Numbered from the stretch's first letter, positions 23,179 through 35,900 are shown. The stretch: 64,000 bases of DNA from Antedon bifida (GCA_963402885.1 OY727097.1:12896001-12960000), one strand, 5' to 3'. The notes: generated by a model not told the origin, from the sequence alone. Translations and numbers: made by a program.

Positions 23179-24699
23179 TTTTTTTTTTTCTTCTTATTGT
23201 TTCTGTACACTATTTTGTGTAACAATTATCTCAAAAAGTTTAATGTCAATGATTACAAAAATTTCAGAATATCTTTCAAATAATATAACTTAATCCTAAT
23301 AAGCTTTCCAGCGTGATCACTCATCCGTGACGCCATTTATACGCCATTTTGCGAAATCACATTATCAATCATATCTCCATAATTCATTATCACATATTAA
23401 TGAAATTCACTACACGTAAACTTCAGATCAAGGGTAAAAATATTAGCAAATAAAAACGCACGCGCACGTAGGTTCATGCGCGTGATATCGCGCGTTAAAA
23501 ATTTAAAACGCTCAAAATTAAGTTTTGATCAATTTAGAGCATGAATTAGGCCATTTGCGTGTTTCAAAAAATTACTGCGCAAAAATGCGTTTTTGCGCGC
23601 ACGATACTTAAAAAGCGTAAAAAATATGATTTTTTTTTACAAATCTCATTCTACTCACCATCCTTAGTACATTCACCAAATTTGAGTCAGTTCCGACTTA
23701 AAATAACGCTATACGAGCACGTTAAAAATGACAAAATGCGCACATTAATTTTACAAAAGTTCTGAAAATGGTGAAAAATAGGTCTTTTTTAAAATGAAAA
23801 TAATTCTTCAGAATGCAAGATGACCCCCGATTTTTTTAACTTATTCTGGAAGCCATTGAGTTGTAGATATGAATTCATGTACACATTTTACGTACAAAAT
23901 GTTTTGACGTCATCAAATGGCCACTTGAATTTAAAAATTAGGATTTGTTATCTTTTTGTGTAGATTATCACATTCAACAGAGCGCATCTTGGTTATGTGT
24001 GCTCGAATTTCGCACAACTTTCAGTATGTGCTTGCTTAATTAATTATCTTTATCATGAGTTGACACTATCTTCATTTTAATGACGTCATCACGCGTAAAA
24101 ACTTGAATAACGTAGGCCGTGTAATTTCACCTTCGCAGTAAATTTGAATATCTTACAGCTCTTCAGAATTGAAGGTTACCTTGATGATTATAATTTATTA
24201 TGAAAACTTATGAAATGTAGATATTAATTCATATAAAAATTAAGCCTATCGGATGTTGTGACGTTAACATATGGCCAGTTGAAGTGAAAAAGTAGTTTTT
24301 TCATATTTTTCGTCAAAGTTATACACAATTCAAAGAGCGCGCACAGCGCTTCTACGTGCCAAATTTGTTTCCAAATCTTATATTTTTTTGCTCAATTAAT
24401 TATCTTTCGAAATTGTCATCTTAAAGTTTAGTTTGATAACGTCATCATGCCAAAAAATTAGAACATGTGTGTCCCGTAATTTCACCTATGCTACACTGTA
24501 TATAGATATACAGTATATACTGTACATATTGTATATGGCATATAGGCACAACTCAGCACTATAAGCATATAATAGGATGGCATACATCAACATTTTCCGA
24601 TCGTATGTTAACGTACGTGCATGTTTAAAAAAAATTAATTTCAGTAAAATGATAAAAATGATCACCTATAATTCGTCAAAGTGACGAATTAAATTCTAG

Positions 24700-25264
24700 T
24701 TATAAATTATGCCCCTACCTCTAGGCCTAGAAGCTAGGAGGGCCTAGGCCTGGCCCTAGCTAGGCCTAGCCTAGTTCTGGTCTAGCCTAGGTCTATCCCC
24801 TTTATCTTATGTATGTTTGATTACTATTGCAGTTAATCGTTGAAGATCATATCAGGTCAACGCATTTTAAATTAACAGTAACCAAGTTGTCGCTGTGTTT
24901 GTATTGCGGCATCTACATTGTCACTAATTTAATGAGGATCATTCACAATTAAGAAAGTTTACAACCAGTTGATTTGTATGCATGTTACCAGTTTTTGTTA
25001 TTTTAATCAAATGTGTACATTCTTATAAATGTACACTTATTTATAATAAAAACAACATAACAATCTTGAGTTTCAAACAAGATTGAATTCATGCTTGTTA
25101 TGTTGAGAAACACATTATGGGATCTTTATAGAGGGCGGTATATACTATAAATTACTCATCAGTCATATTAATTTAAACTGTTGAAATACACTGGCGTACT
25201 CATTTTTTATTTGCTTGAATTTGTAGTTACTACATTTTTCAACCATTGTCTGTTTCTTTTTTAG
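24700..25264. other. No gene; CTAGGCC-rich cluster
   Basis: 24719-24795 is packed with the palindromes GGCCTAGG, CTAGGCCTAG and AGCTAG. The rest is plain A+T-rich sequence leading to the acceptor of the first integrin exon. No integrin 5' exon was found here. Confidence 0.45.
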
Positions 25265-26430
25265 ACGTGACAATCCATGTTTTCTAGAGGGAGATTTTTG
25301 TGAACAACCTTATGGTTTTAGAAATGTCATTCCACTGGTTGATGATATTAATTTATTTGAGGTAAAATACACTCTGTTGAGTCCCTAGACTTTGTTTGTA
25401 TTGGCATGATGGCTATATTAAAGGCTACTGACATGGCTGAGGATTTAATGCTCTAGGCGCACATTAAACACATCACTTGCTCACACAAAACAACCCATTC
25501 ATCAAATTGAAGACTTTTACTTACCAAATTTACTATTTTGTATCATGTGACATTAGTGATTTTGTTGCATTCAGTGATAACAGTGACATTCAATGGTCCC
25601 ATTCAACATGCAAGTGAAAATGATGATGTCATGCGATAAGCCAAAAAATGTGAAAACCAACCAATATAGACTAAAATCTGAGCCTTGCTTTTCGTAATGG
25701 ACTTTGTTTAAATACCAAATTATCTTTTTTATAATTGCACATATTCTTTTTTTTTTCAGAGAACACTTAAAGATCAAACCTTTTCAATGAGTCTTGATAG
25801 ACCCGAGGGTGGACTTGATGCCCTGATGCAAGCTACTGTCTGCAAGGTATCTAATTTACCTATTTAATTGTTTAATGACTCACATTTGGGATGTGGTTTT
25901 TGTAGTTTGTATGCTAAATTAACCTACATAATATTGATGGATCAAAAGTAGTTTATTATTTTATTTTTATATTGATTTATCTATCAATCAAAGGATGTGT
26001 CAATACTATTAATTTAATTTTAATGTATTAACAATTTATAATTGATTTCTCTGACATACAATAGTGGGCCTACTGTGATCGTACTGTTTACACTGTTTTG
26101 TTTGATTTGTGTTTAATTTAACTGTTTCTTTTGACTAAGTTTTATAAGTTAAAAAACATTTTTTTTTATAGAGAAGTGATTAACTTTATCAGAACTACAA
26201 AATTGCCTATTTAAAGTCTGTTTTTATTAAGACTTAAGTTCAATTTTCATGTTTTTTTTCATCTTTAACATGAATTCAAAATGAAACCCAACCAAGAGAA
26301 GGCCTTCCACACTTTTAATGATCATTTGATGTCATTGATTTTGCAGGAGCAAATAGGTTGGCGTAATTATTCAAGACATTTTATTATTTATATGAGTGAT
26401 GCAGGATTTCACTTCGCACTTGATGGCAAG
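25265..26430 (+). CDS. Integrin beta exons E1-E3 (second half of betaI domain)
   Basis: E1 25265-25361 (acceptor TTTTTTAG, one base completing a codon) reads RDNPCFLEGDFCEQPYGFRN: the Cys-x-Cys disulfide loop and the F-x-H/N-V-(I/L)-L strand of betaI. E2 25760-25846 reads LDRPEGGLDALMQATVCK, the highly conserved PEGG-DA-MQA-VC motif. E3 26347-26430 reads IGWRNYSRHFIIYMSD and ALDGK, matching IGWR------F-TD----LDGK. All are phase 0 at their 3' ends, multiples of three apart from E1's first base, and free of stops. Confidence 0.9.
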
Positions 26431-26452
26431 GTTTGTAGAAAAATGTATAAGA

Positions 26453-27150
26453 TATCAGGGGTAGCTGGCTCATTTGAGAGATAGCTGGCTCATTTGAGGG
26501 GTAGCTGGCTCATTTGAGAGATAGCTGGCTCATTTGAGGGGTAGCTGGCTCATTTGAGAGATATCTGGCTCATTTGAGGGGTAGCTGGCTCATTTGAGAG
26601 ATAGCTGGCTCATTTGAGGGGTAACTATATCATTTGAGGGGTAGCTGGCTCATTCGAGGGGTAGCTGGCTCATTTGAGGGGTAGCTGGCTCATTTGAGAA
26701 ATAGCTGGCTCATTTGAGGTGTAGCTGGCTCATTTGAGGGGTAACTATATCATTTGAGGGGTAGCTGTCTCATTTGAGGGGTAGATGTCTCATTTGAGGG
26801 GTAACTGTATCATTTGAGGGGTAGCTGTCTCATTTGAGGGGTAGCTATCTCATTTGAGAGGTAACTTTATCATTTGAGGGGTAGCTGTCTCATTTGAGGG
26901 GTAGCTGTCTCATTTGAGAGATAGCTGGCTCATTTGAGGGGTAGCTGTATTATTTGAGGGGTAGCTGGCTCATTTGAGGGTTAGCTGTATCATTTGAGGT
27001 TTTCTGGATTATTTGAGGGGTAACTGTATCATTTCAGGTTTGCTAGATTATTTGAGGGGTAACTGTATCATTTCAGGTTTTCTGGATTATTTGAGGGGTA
27101 ACTGTCTCATTTGAGGTTTGCTGGATTATTTGAGGAGTAGCTGATGCATT
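26453..27150 (+). repeat. 20-bp minisatellite, about 34 units
   Basis: Tandem units of GGGGTAGCTGGCTCATTTGA with variants (AGATAGCTGG, GTAACTATAT, GTAGCTGTCT). Towards the 3' end it becomes a longer alternating unit (TTTCTGGATTATTTGAGGGG). It starts 23 bp after the E3 donor of the integrin gene, in the intron before copy 1 of E4. Confidence 0.92.
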
Positions 27151-27845
27151 TGAAAGCTAAAATATTTAGTCATAATTTAATTATTGTAAATAATTCACTC
27201 ACATTATGAGTGAGTTCATAAGTGGAAGAAAAAAAAAATTGCAACCAAATGTTTTTAATTTTTCTTTTAGGTTGGCGGGCTGAACTTACCAAACGATGGT
27301 GAATGTCATTTAGATGATCAAGGATATTATACTCATTCTGTAAAAAATGTAACTAATTTTCTGATTTACTTTTCTGATTTCCTTTTTCATTGTTGTGTTA
27401 CTTATGTAAATACGGACAATAGTCCAAATATGAGATTAAATTGAAACTAAGTAAAATAATAAAAACACAATTAATTAAATTACAATAATACGGTCAACCC
27501 TACCAACTGAACTCTCTGAAAACTGGAAACTTACCCAAAACCAGACGTAAAAATTAATTTTTACCATTAAAAACAAATTCTGAATACCAGAATTGCCAGA
27601 CATTTAGCCCAGCCCAAAGATTTATGATATTGGGAGAGTTGACTGTATTATCTATTAAAAATCCACATAATTCTATCAGAGGGGAAACAAGACAAAATGG
27701 CGCATGCACTATCTGAACCCACGCTTTCTCAAACGCATGTCAATTTCTTGTTATGCATTCCACTCCCTCTCTCCAATTATGCTAAAAAGAGGTCAATACA
27801 AAGTATGATTGATACATATTTTACATTTACTTTGTTTATTTTCAG

Positions 27846-28206
27846 AATTTTCCATCTTTAGGACAGCTTCATGAGAAATTATTAGAAAGAAATGTCATCA
27901 TCATCATCAGTCGGCTGCGGACCAGGCGACTACAAGCTTTCTCCAGCCACAACGGTCCTTGGCTAACTCTGACAGCTTACCAGCGGTAATCATGCCTTCT
28001 TCATCCCCCAAAAGCTGTTGGATGTATCTCAGAAAGTTGGTTCTCTGCCTTCCTCGTTTTCTTTTCCCATGTTGAGGAACATACAGAGCGTACTCTTTGC
28101 ATGGTTCGTCATCAGGCATTCGAAGCGCGTGGCCCAGCAAAGAAATGTAATTCCAATTTTTGCAGTAGCAAAATCAAAACAGCGTGACGATCCAGCTCTT
28201 TATTAG
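27846..28206 (+). pseudogene. Integrin exon E5 copy 1, broken by a LINE and a stop
   Basis: The exon starts NFPSLGQLHEKLLERN, is interrupted after base 27893, and resumes at 28147 with VIPIFAVAKSKQRDDPALY followed by TAG before the donor GTATTTG. Copy 2 has CAG at that last codon. The insert with its target duplication is 253 bp, which also shifts the frame. The exon is a core betaI element (strand and the V-FAV motif). Confidence 0.9.
27894..28138 (-). mobile_element. 5'-truncated non-LTR retrotransposon (LINE) inserted in an integrin exon
   Basis: The minus strand encodes the last part of a LINE ORF: LGHALRMPDDEPCKEYALYV, then GKRKRGRQRTNFLRYIQQLL and AKDRCGWRKLVVAWSAAD. The motifs GH-LRM, KR-RGR--T-- and DR--WR--V are typical of the C terminus of LINE polyproteins. 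The 3' end carries a GATGATGATGATGAC tail (27894-27908 on plus). The 8-bp target duplication AAAGAAAT flanks it (27886-27893 and 28139-28146). It is short, 3'-anchored and cleanly flanked: a young, standard target-primed insertion. Confidence 0.88.
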
Positions 28207-28604
28207 GTATTTGAATATGTTAAATCATAAAGATAGAATACATTTCTAGTATCTTGTGTTAGTTCTTTAGAATTCTCCACATAGTCCTATTAGTGCATGG
28301 GTTTAGTACAGTATATCTGCCACTTGATCAACTTATATATATATTTTTACCTGAAAAATTATGGTTGGATATGCCATTTTAATGTCATGTTTTATTCCAT
28401 TCCAAAAATTAGGTCGGAAAAAAATAATTTACCTACGTGCCTGCAGTGCAGCATCTACCCAGATCAGCACGGCAAGAGATGACCCCTGCTCTTTTTCGAA
28501 TAATGGACCGAGTTCTTTAACATGCATTGTACAAGGGGCCAGCAGCTTTATGTCCCATCCAGAGTATGAGGTATATTTTAATTTTTATTTCTTCATTTCA
28601 ACAG

Positions 28605-28697
28605 GAAGTTGTAAATGAGTTTTTCCCAGGTGGATCTGTGGGAACACTGGCTAGTGATTCAAGAAACATTATTGAACTTGTTCGTAGTAGTTATGAT
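28605..28697 (+). CDS. Integrin exon E6 copy 1 (intact)
   Basis: A 93-bp phase 0-0 exon encoding EVVNEFFPGGSVGTLASDSR, then NIIELVRSSYD, followed by GTAAGT. It matches the late betaI segment (---I-GS-VG-LS-DSSN---L---AY). This is the only undamaged E6 in the window. Confidence 0.9.
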
Positions 28698-31600
28698 GTA
28701 AGTTTGCAGTTTTTCATAGCACCTTTATTTTTATTTGAGGTTTTTTCCCAGTAGTTTTTTACAAATTATTATGTCAAACATTTATGCTGTTTGTGGAACA
28801 ATTTTTTGATTTATAGGCTTTATCGAGTGTAATTAAAATTATAGGCCTACATGCCATTAGAACTTCTTTTTTTACAGACTTGACGATGAATAAAGTATTG
28901 ACAATTGTTAATGATATTGCAATATATTTTTATTTTTTTTGATTTAGTATTTATATGCATATCTAATGTTTATTCAAATTATATTCTAAATGTTTTTTAT
29001 ACAATCAGTGCAATAGGAGACCTACTAGATAGTGATTAAGTTTGCTTTTTAGGAATCCTGTCTCTGCCTAGTTTTGTGTGATGTTTTCTTTTCTTTGTCC
29101 ATGTTTTTCTATATTGTACTTTTATGGAGACAAAAATAAATGAAATGAAATAAAGTTTGATGTAAATTTAAATTAAACATTTAACTACATAAAAAGACTT
29201 AACCTCAATTAAAGTAACTTTTTTCTTGTTCAAAATTACTTTAATTCTTAAAAAAAAATCTTTCACACAGATGTGGAGTTATACACCATGCAGCGAAAGG
29301 ATTAATGCACACATTTTATTTATTATGTTTTATTAGTTATTAGTATCATAATTAATTAAAATAATTGTTTTTATAGAAAATTACATCTGAGATTCAACTT
29401 GTAGACACGGTGACAGCTCCTATTCATGTAACCTACTCTGCCTATTGCGATGGCGAGACATTGACGCCTAATTCGCAGAACTGTAGTAACATTCGCTTAG
29501 GAAATGTCATTAAATTTAAACTGGATGTTAGCGTTGATGAGTGTACAGCAAATCCTATCTCGTAAGACATGTTTACATTGTTTATTACCAATCACAAGTG
29601 GAGCAATAACCTTGGTTCATGCGTTGGAACGCTTAAAACAAATGTTTCTGCTGCCCAAGCCTGACTGACCGAATATTTGGTTAGCTTCTTTTTTTATTTG
29701 TTTAATTGTAGGAGCATTTAATGAAAAAGCACAATTAAAATTAAAAGGCAATATTATTTTCCCAAAAATTAATCATTTTTAAATCAACACTAAGGATTGA
29801 AGTAACAAGTAAATTGAAATTGCATTTTCTCGAGAACTAATTGTCCAAAAAACTTCATTTTTGTACAAGAGGCAAGAGTTATAATTTGTGATTTGTAATT
29901 TTAAAACATAATTTAATGTGCACCTTTTTTTATGCGAGTAGTTTAAAAAACCTATTTCTTTTCAAATTCACTCGTTTGATGTTCGTGTTGCTGTTCTATT
30001 ATTAGTCAACTGAAGCTATTGGTAATTTAAAGGCTTGTTACATAATCATTCACCAAACACGCATACACATGCTTGTAGTGAAATTAGCCTAAATCACAAA
30101 CAGCATTAAGACACACACAAATATATATACAGTACAGTATATATATTTTTCCCGGACTAATCTTATGTAGGAGAATTTTACAGTAGGCGGAGGTATGCAC
30201 TCTCGGATTGGCTTTCTAGTTGTTATTATTATTTGAAAAATGTCCATTTACTGGATAAATGGTATGATACAAAGTTGATTAATTTCAACTATGCAGTGGT
30301 TGAAAAAATAAGGGCTTTCTTTTAATATTAATAAGTTACAGGGTACATGATGTGCTTGAATTTTTATCAAAATGTTTAGTTTTTCAGTTAAACCTCTCGG
30401 ATTTGAAGAGAACCTAGAAGTTGTCATAATAACAAATTGTGAATGTGAATGTACCAAGTCTGTGACACCAGACAGTGAGCTATGTAGCAATGGTAATGGT
30501 TCACTGGTCTGTGGTATTTGTGAGTGTAATGAAGGCCGGTATGGAGAGGTCTGTGAATGTGATGACACTAGCTCAGACGAAACTGAAACACTTGCAGATA
30601 GTTTACCATGTCAAACGTAAGTTTTTCTAAGGTGCCATCTTTGATATTGATATTCAACTTCTTTACTTAATTCCTTTTTTGAAATGCATGATATACTGCT
30701 TACCTAGTTTACTAGTGTTTATTCGTCATACAAACATTAAAAAAATATTGCTGTTGAGTATTTTACAATTGTTTGTTACTGTAAACTATAGAGGGCAGAA
30801 ATCATAATTTTGATTTCTTATTTTCAATAACCAATCAATAAATCCTATTTTTATTTATTTCAATAGAAGTAACTCATCTTTAGTTTGTTCAGGTCAAGGG
30901 TCATGCATATGTGGGAAATGTGTGTGTAACAAGCGACAAGTAGGTGAAATATGATTTTATAGTTTTCTTATTGGGGCATATCAGTAGATCAACTATTACA
31001 GTATGTACTGTGAGTATACTATAGTGGGTTAATTAGAGGGAAAAAAAAGTTTTTAAAAATCTGTTGCTGATAATAATTGACAATTAGTAAGTGCAAACTA
31101 TTAAAAATAATGTAACCCTATAAATAGAGAATGTCTCTTATATAGGGTTTGAGAGGAGGAGACGATCCTCAAGGAGTCAATTTGTTATTTATAACTATTG
31201 TACGTGTTAAGTTTCTCTATTTCTAATAATGGTCAACCACTATACGATCACAGACACTGGTGTCATGACCAGTTAGTTACAAAAAATATATACAATCAAT
31301 AAATATATATTACAGTTCAATAAAAATGTTATTACCATATTAACATGTTTTATAATGCCAAGCTAGATTATAATCCAACCCACTAATTTTGTGCCAAATG
31401 TTGTAACCCGGATCCTGATTATATACTGGTCATATATTTTCTTGAATGCGATCAATATAATATAAAATGTATTATAAATAGAGCTTTTTTGTTATGATTA
31501 ATATTTTTTTCTTTTTCAAGAGTCCTTTAGAAAAAATCACAGGAAAGTTTTGCAACTGTGATAACTTCTCTTGTTGCAGAGATTCTGCTGACCTCATTTG

Positions 31601-32369
31601 TGGTGGTATGTTCAATTTTGTTTATATTTTCTTTTTCATGTGTTATTACCGAAAAAAGATTATTGCATTGCATAAACAGGTTAAACAGAACAAATTAGTT
31701 TAGTTACTGCAATAACTGCAATAAGATAATCAATCTCTGTATTCATAAGTGGAAGAAAAACAAATTTAATTTTTCTTTTAGGTTGGCGGGCTGACCTTAC
31801 CAAACGATAGTGAATGTCATTTAGATGATCAAGGATATTATACTCATTCTGTAAAAAATGTAACTAATTTTCTGATTTACTTTTCTGATTTAATTTATCA
31901 TTGTTGTGTTACTTATGTAAATACGGACAATAGTCCAAATATGAGATTGAATTGAAATCATATAAAAAACACAATTAATTAAATTACAATAATAATAATA
32001 CGGTCAACCCTCCCAACTGAACTCTCTGAAAACTGGAAACTTTTCCAAAACCAGACTTTTTTTTGAATTAAAAATTAATTTTTACCATTAAAAACAAATT
32101 CTGAATACCAGAATTGCCAGACATTTTAGCCCAGCCCAAAGATTTCTGATATTGGGAGAGTTGACTGTATTATCTATTAAAAATCCACATAATTCTATCA
32201 GAGGGGAAACAAGACAAAATGGCGCATGCACTATCTGAACCCACGCTTTCTCAAACACATGTCAATTTCTTGTTATGCATTCCACTCCCTCTCTCAAATT
32301 ATGCTAAAAAGAGGTCAATTCAAAGTATGATTGATATACATATTTTACATTTACTTTGTTTATTTTCAG

Positions 32370-32477
32370 GATTTTCCATCTTTAGGACAGCTTCATGAGA
32401 AATTATTAGAAAGAAATGTAATTCCAATTTTTGCAGTAGCAAAATCAAAACAGCGTGACGATCCTGCTCTTTATCAG
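32370..32477 (+). CDS. Integrin exon E5 copy 2 (intact)
   Basis: A 108-bp phase 0-0 exon with acceptor TATTTTCAG: DFPSLGQLHEKLLERNVIPI, then FAVAKSKQRDDPALYQ. It shows what E5 of copy 1 was before the LINE and stop. It corresponds to the integrin segment YPS-G-L--KL---NI--IFAV. Confidence 0.9.
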
Positions 32478-32966
32478 GTACTTGAATAGTTGAATCATAA
32501 AGATAGAATACATTTCTAGTATCTTGTGTTAGTTCTTTAGAATATTCCACATGCTAGTCCTATTAGTGCATGGGTTTAGTATATCTGGTACTTGTAGATA
32601 ACTTATAGATATATTGTTCCCTGAAAAATTATGGTTGAATAGGCCATTATAATGTCATGCAATAGTTAGTCCATTCCAAAAATTGGCTCGGAAAAAAATG
32701 ATTTGCCTACCTGCCAACAGTACAGCATCTACCCAGATCAGCACGCCGGGAGATCAACCCTGATCTTTTTTGAATAATGTACCAAATTCTTTAACATGTA
32801 TTGTACAAGGGACCAGCAGCTTTATGTCCCATCCAGAGTATGAGGTATATTTTAATTTTGATTTCTTCATTTCAACAGGAAGTTGTAAATGAGTTTTTCC
32901 CAGGTGGATCTGTGGGAACACTAGCTAGTGATTCAAGAAACATTATTGAACTTGTTCGTAGTAGTT

Positions 32967-35900
32967 CCCTTTGCAAAAAAGCCGTATACGATTCGTATAC
33001 GCTGAAAACGTATACGACGTATACGGATCGTATACGATTTCACTGTTTACATTATTTCCACTCTGTTGCTCCACAAAGAGTTGGCGTCGTATACGTTTAG
33101 CATACGTAACGTATACGTTGTTTATTCATGATAAGAATATCGTATACGGGACGTATACGAATCATATACGAACAAACTAGGCCATTTTATAAATTATAAC
33201 AGTAGTAATGAGTAGAATAGAGCTAAATAAAACATTTAAATTGTCATTACAACAAATACGTACGTAGGCTGGCTCTCTGGCCTAGCTAGCACCATGCAGC
33301 CACTAGTCTAGTACTAGTAGTATTATTAGTATAGTAGGAGCTAGGACATAAGACCATATTTATTTCTATTATAGATAGCCTAGGCTACCGATAACATTCA
33401 AACAACGTTTTTTGCAAGTCAATAAAATACGCTAAACAGGTATAATACTAGGTAGGCCTAGAAAGGACAAGACAAGGGGCCATTTTCACGATGTTGTTTG
33501 CAGTTTTCCTTTATAAAATATGACAGAGGCCAGTAAGTTCAGCCGCCGACGACGACCGAGCGTCGCTCGGTTGCCTACAGTTGCAACTCGTGGTCGACTC
33601 GGCTCTCTGGTGGCCAATCATGCATATCATCGGTCGGGTACGTCGTTCGATTTTCTCAATTCGTCACACCACGTGCGAGCTTTGGGTGGTCAAATTACAT
33701 CGTTTATGTTAAGCGATATTATTCCGCGACATGTGTTGTAGTATAGCATGGAGATGTAGTATAGCATGGAGATGGAGTAACAATAATTTGGCAAATAATG
33801 CCGAAGAGGAAAACCATGATCCAAAACAGAAGTGGGATGTGTTGATATGTACATTAACATTATATAATAATAATTATTATTTAACGATGAATACAATCGG
33901 ATTTTGAATATGAAGTTGATCACTTCCGTAGAAAAAAAATTAAAAAACAAATTTAGTGGTTATAGTAAATACAATTATATCGAATTTCAATTTTTTCCCG
34001 GTTAAGCGAACAGATGGAATTGCTTTCATTTATCTCAGCGGTATTTCTGCTTGGTGATTAAGAAATCATAAAACATGTCTTTCTTTATTTTTATGGTATT
34101 CCAATATGTTTAAAAAATAACCACCCTCAACTGTAAATAACAAATTAAATAAGTCTACTAAACATTGTTGATTTCCCATGGACCCAACAATACCCCAACT
34201 ATTTCATTCATAATTGTTTATTTGTAACAGTTTATTTGAAATCCTTGTCCTTTGTTAATTCAATTGTGTGACAATTAAATTAGATTGTACATGCTGATGC
34301 TGTATATTATGTAAAAAGATGAGTCATGTTTATCAGATTCTTGAAAAAGATCAAAACTTTGAATTCTCAAAATGTGTTCTATATCTTTATTTGGAGTTAG
34401 ACTCGTACTACATTCATTAAAATGATAAACAAATATCCAGCTGTAGCCGTGTGTACAGAGGGGGCACAAAAAAAATATTAGCTACTAATATTGTACACAA
34501 TTTATTACATCCTTTTTTAAGTAACACATATTCAATATTATAGTAAAACGTTACAGGCTCATAGTTGTTTACCACTTCATCACATATGATATGAATAAAG
34601 CCTAATCTTATTAAATAGTATCTCGCGCCCGCGCATATACAACAAAAAGTTACAAAGGTTCACATATTTATATTAACGTTTTTTTTTAAATTTACGAATT
34701 AAATAAATAAAAATATAATTAAATACCGCTTGGCCTGTCAATGATGGAGGCATAAAAATGGGGGCGTGGGGTAGGCCTACCTTTTTAGTTTGATCAGAGA
34801 GATGTAAAATAAGTATTTATTAACATTTACCTGGTTTTACTACGTTCGCGTACAATTTATCATTTGGATTTTACATATAGGTTATGTTAAATTGTATTCA
34901 TCAGTGACAACTCTAGGAAATTTACAGCAATATTAGTTCTGATGCCTAAAATAGTAAAATGCTTTAAAACGTCGGAGCTTCTTTTTTTGTATTTTTGGCT
35001 GTTGAATGTTTTGTTGGCACCCCCTAACTCTGCAACGATGATATCCATAATGCATCGTATTTCCATTTCACCGTTGTTGATTTACTACTAGCTAGAGTAG
35101 GTTATTAAAATAATACAATATAACCAAATCTAATATATAGGGGAAAGCTAGCTAGCTTATTTTCACAATGAGTGTACCACAGACTCTTTTCCTTGGCGTA
35201 TTTTTCCCAGGCCTAGTTACTCTTTAGTTTACTAGAGCTGCTGCAGTATACTGCATGTTCGATCTATACAATTACAGTACAATATGCCTATAGCCTAGCT
35301 AGCTAGAAGTCATCGGATTTACTATCTACTTTGGCCTACTGTAACTAGGCCTACATCCCATTTTTTTATGGCGAGTTAAAACCCGTAGCAAAAAAAATCC
35401 TGTTGGACAACAACAATGATGATTGAAAATGAATGAAATGTGATCCATCCATGTGATGCATGCATGCAGCACACACAACACAGGCACGTTTTAAGCGAAT
35501 TTATTTGGATCATTCCATATATATAATAGGGAGCCACATGTATTCTACATTTTTATTACATCGTAATTTATGGATTTTACTTACTCGTTTTAAATTTAAT
35601 ATACTGCGGGCCCAATTTAATATTTATTTATTTATTTCCAAGTACATTAATATTAATTAAAGCACTTTCAAATTAATAACAGCACATTTTGTATGATTCA
35701 CTTATTAATGGAACGTACCAAAGGTAAAGAAATAGCAGAGGGGATAAACAAGGCGGAACAGCCTGGGTGGGTTTTTATGCTTGATAGAAAAATAACGTCT
35801 CGTAAAATACAGCACCAATTTTTTTCATTACCGAAAACTATGAACTAAATCATCATAGGGAATTTAATGTACATATACCGACTGAAAAAAAAACAAATTA

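Larger units (their letters stand above)
19898..24699 (+). mobile_element. Outer Helentron-like element (about 1.58 kb without nested insertions)
   Basis: The 5' end is a hairpin GGTGATCATTT...AATGATCACC (19898-19925). The inverse complement AATGATCACCT recurs at about 24657, directly before a 3' hairpin AATTCGTCA-AAG-TGACGAATT (24670-24690), six bases and CTAG (24696-24699), followed by T. An asymmetric inverted repeat, 3' hairpin and CTAG end, with T on the flank, are hallmarks of Helentron/Helitron rolling-circle elements. The element is split by another insertion at about 19960. Without inserts it is 1584 bp. No Rep-helicase coding seen, so it is non-autonomous. Confidence 0.78.
27212..31741 (+). 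repeat. Tandem duplication, copy 1 (integrin exons E4-E10)
   Basis: The 4.5-kb unit starts TTCATAAGTGGAAGAAAAA and ends AATCAATCTCTGTA. The same ends bound copy 2 at 31742 and 40264. Exons: E4 27271-27348 (VGGLNLPNDGECHLDDQGYY), E5 27846-28206 (disrupted), E6 28605-28697 (EVVNEFFPGGSVGTLASDSR), E7 29377-29561 (IQLVDTVTAPIHVTYSAYCD), E8 30380-30616 (FSVKPLGFEENLEV, then CECEC and an EGF module), E9 30867-30939 (LVCSGQGSCICGKCVCNKRQ), E10 31521-31605 (LEKITGKFCNCDNFSC). Identity to copy 2 is a few percent short of complete, introns included. E10 leaves phase 1 but copy 2's E4 needs phase 0, so joining them hits a stop (TAG) after ten codons. Confidence 0.9.

Noticed and set aside
26453..27150. 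Possible CRISPR-like array
   Set aside because: Eukaryotic intron; units are contiguous with no unique spacers, so it is a minisatellite.
30248..30568. Minus-strand 106-residue frame (and its twin at 37813-38133)
   Set aside because: Antisense of integrin exon E8 in both duplicate copies.
33520..33741. Arg-rich open frame inside the CGTATACG transposon
   Set aside because: Too short, with no transposase motif and no second exon; kept only as part of a non-autonomous element.
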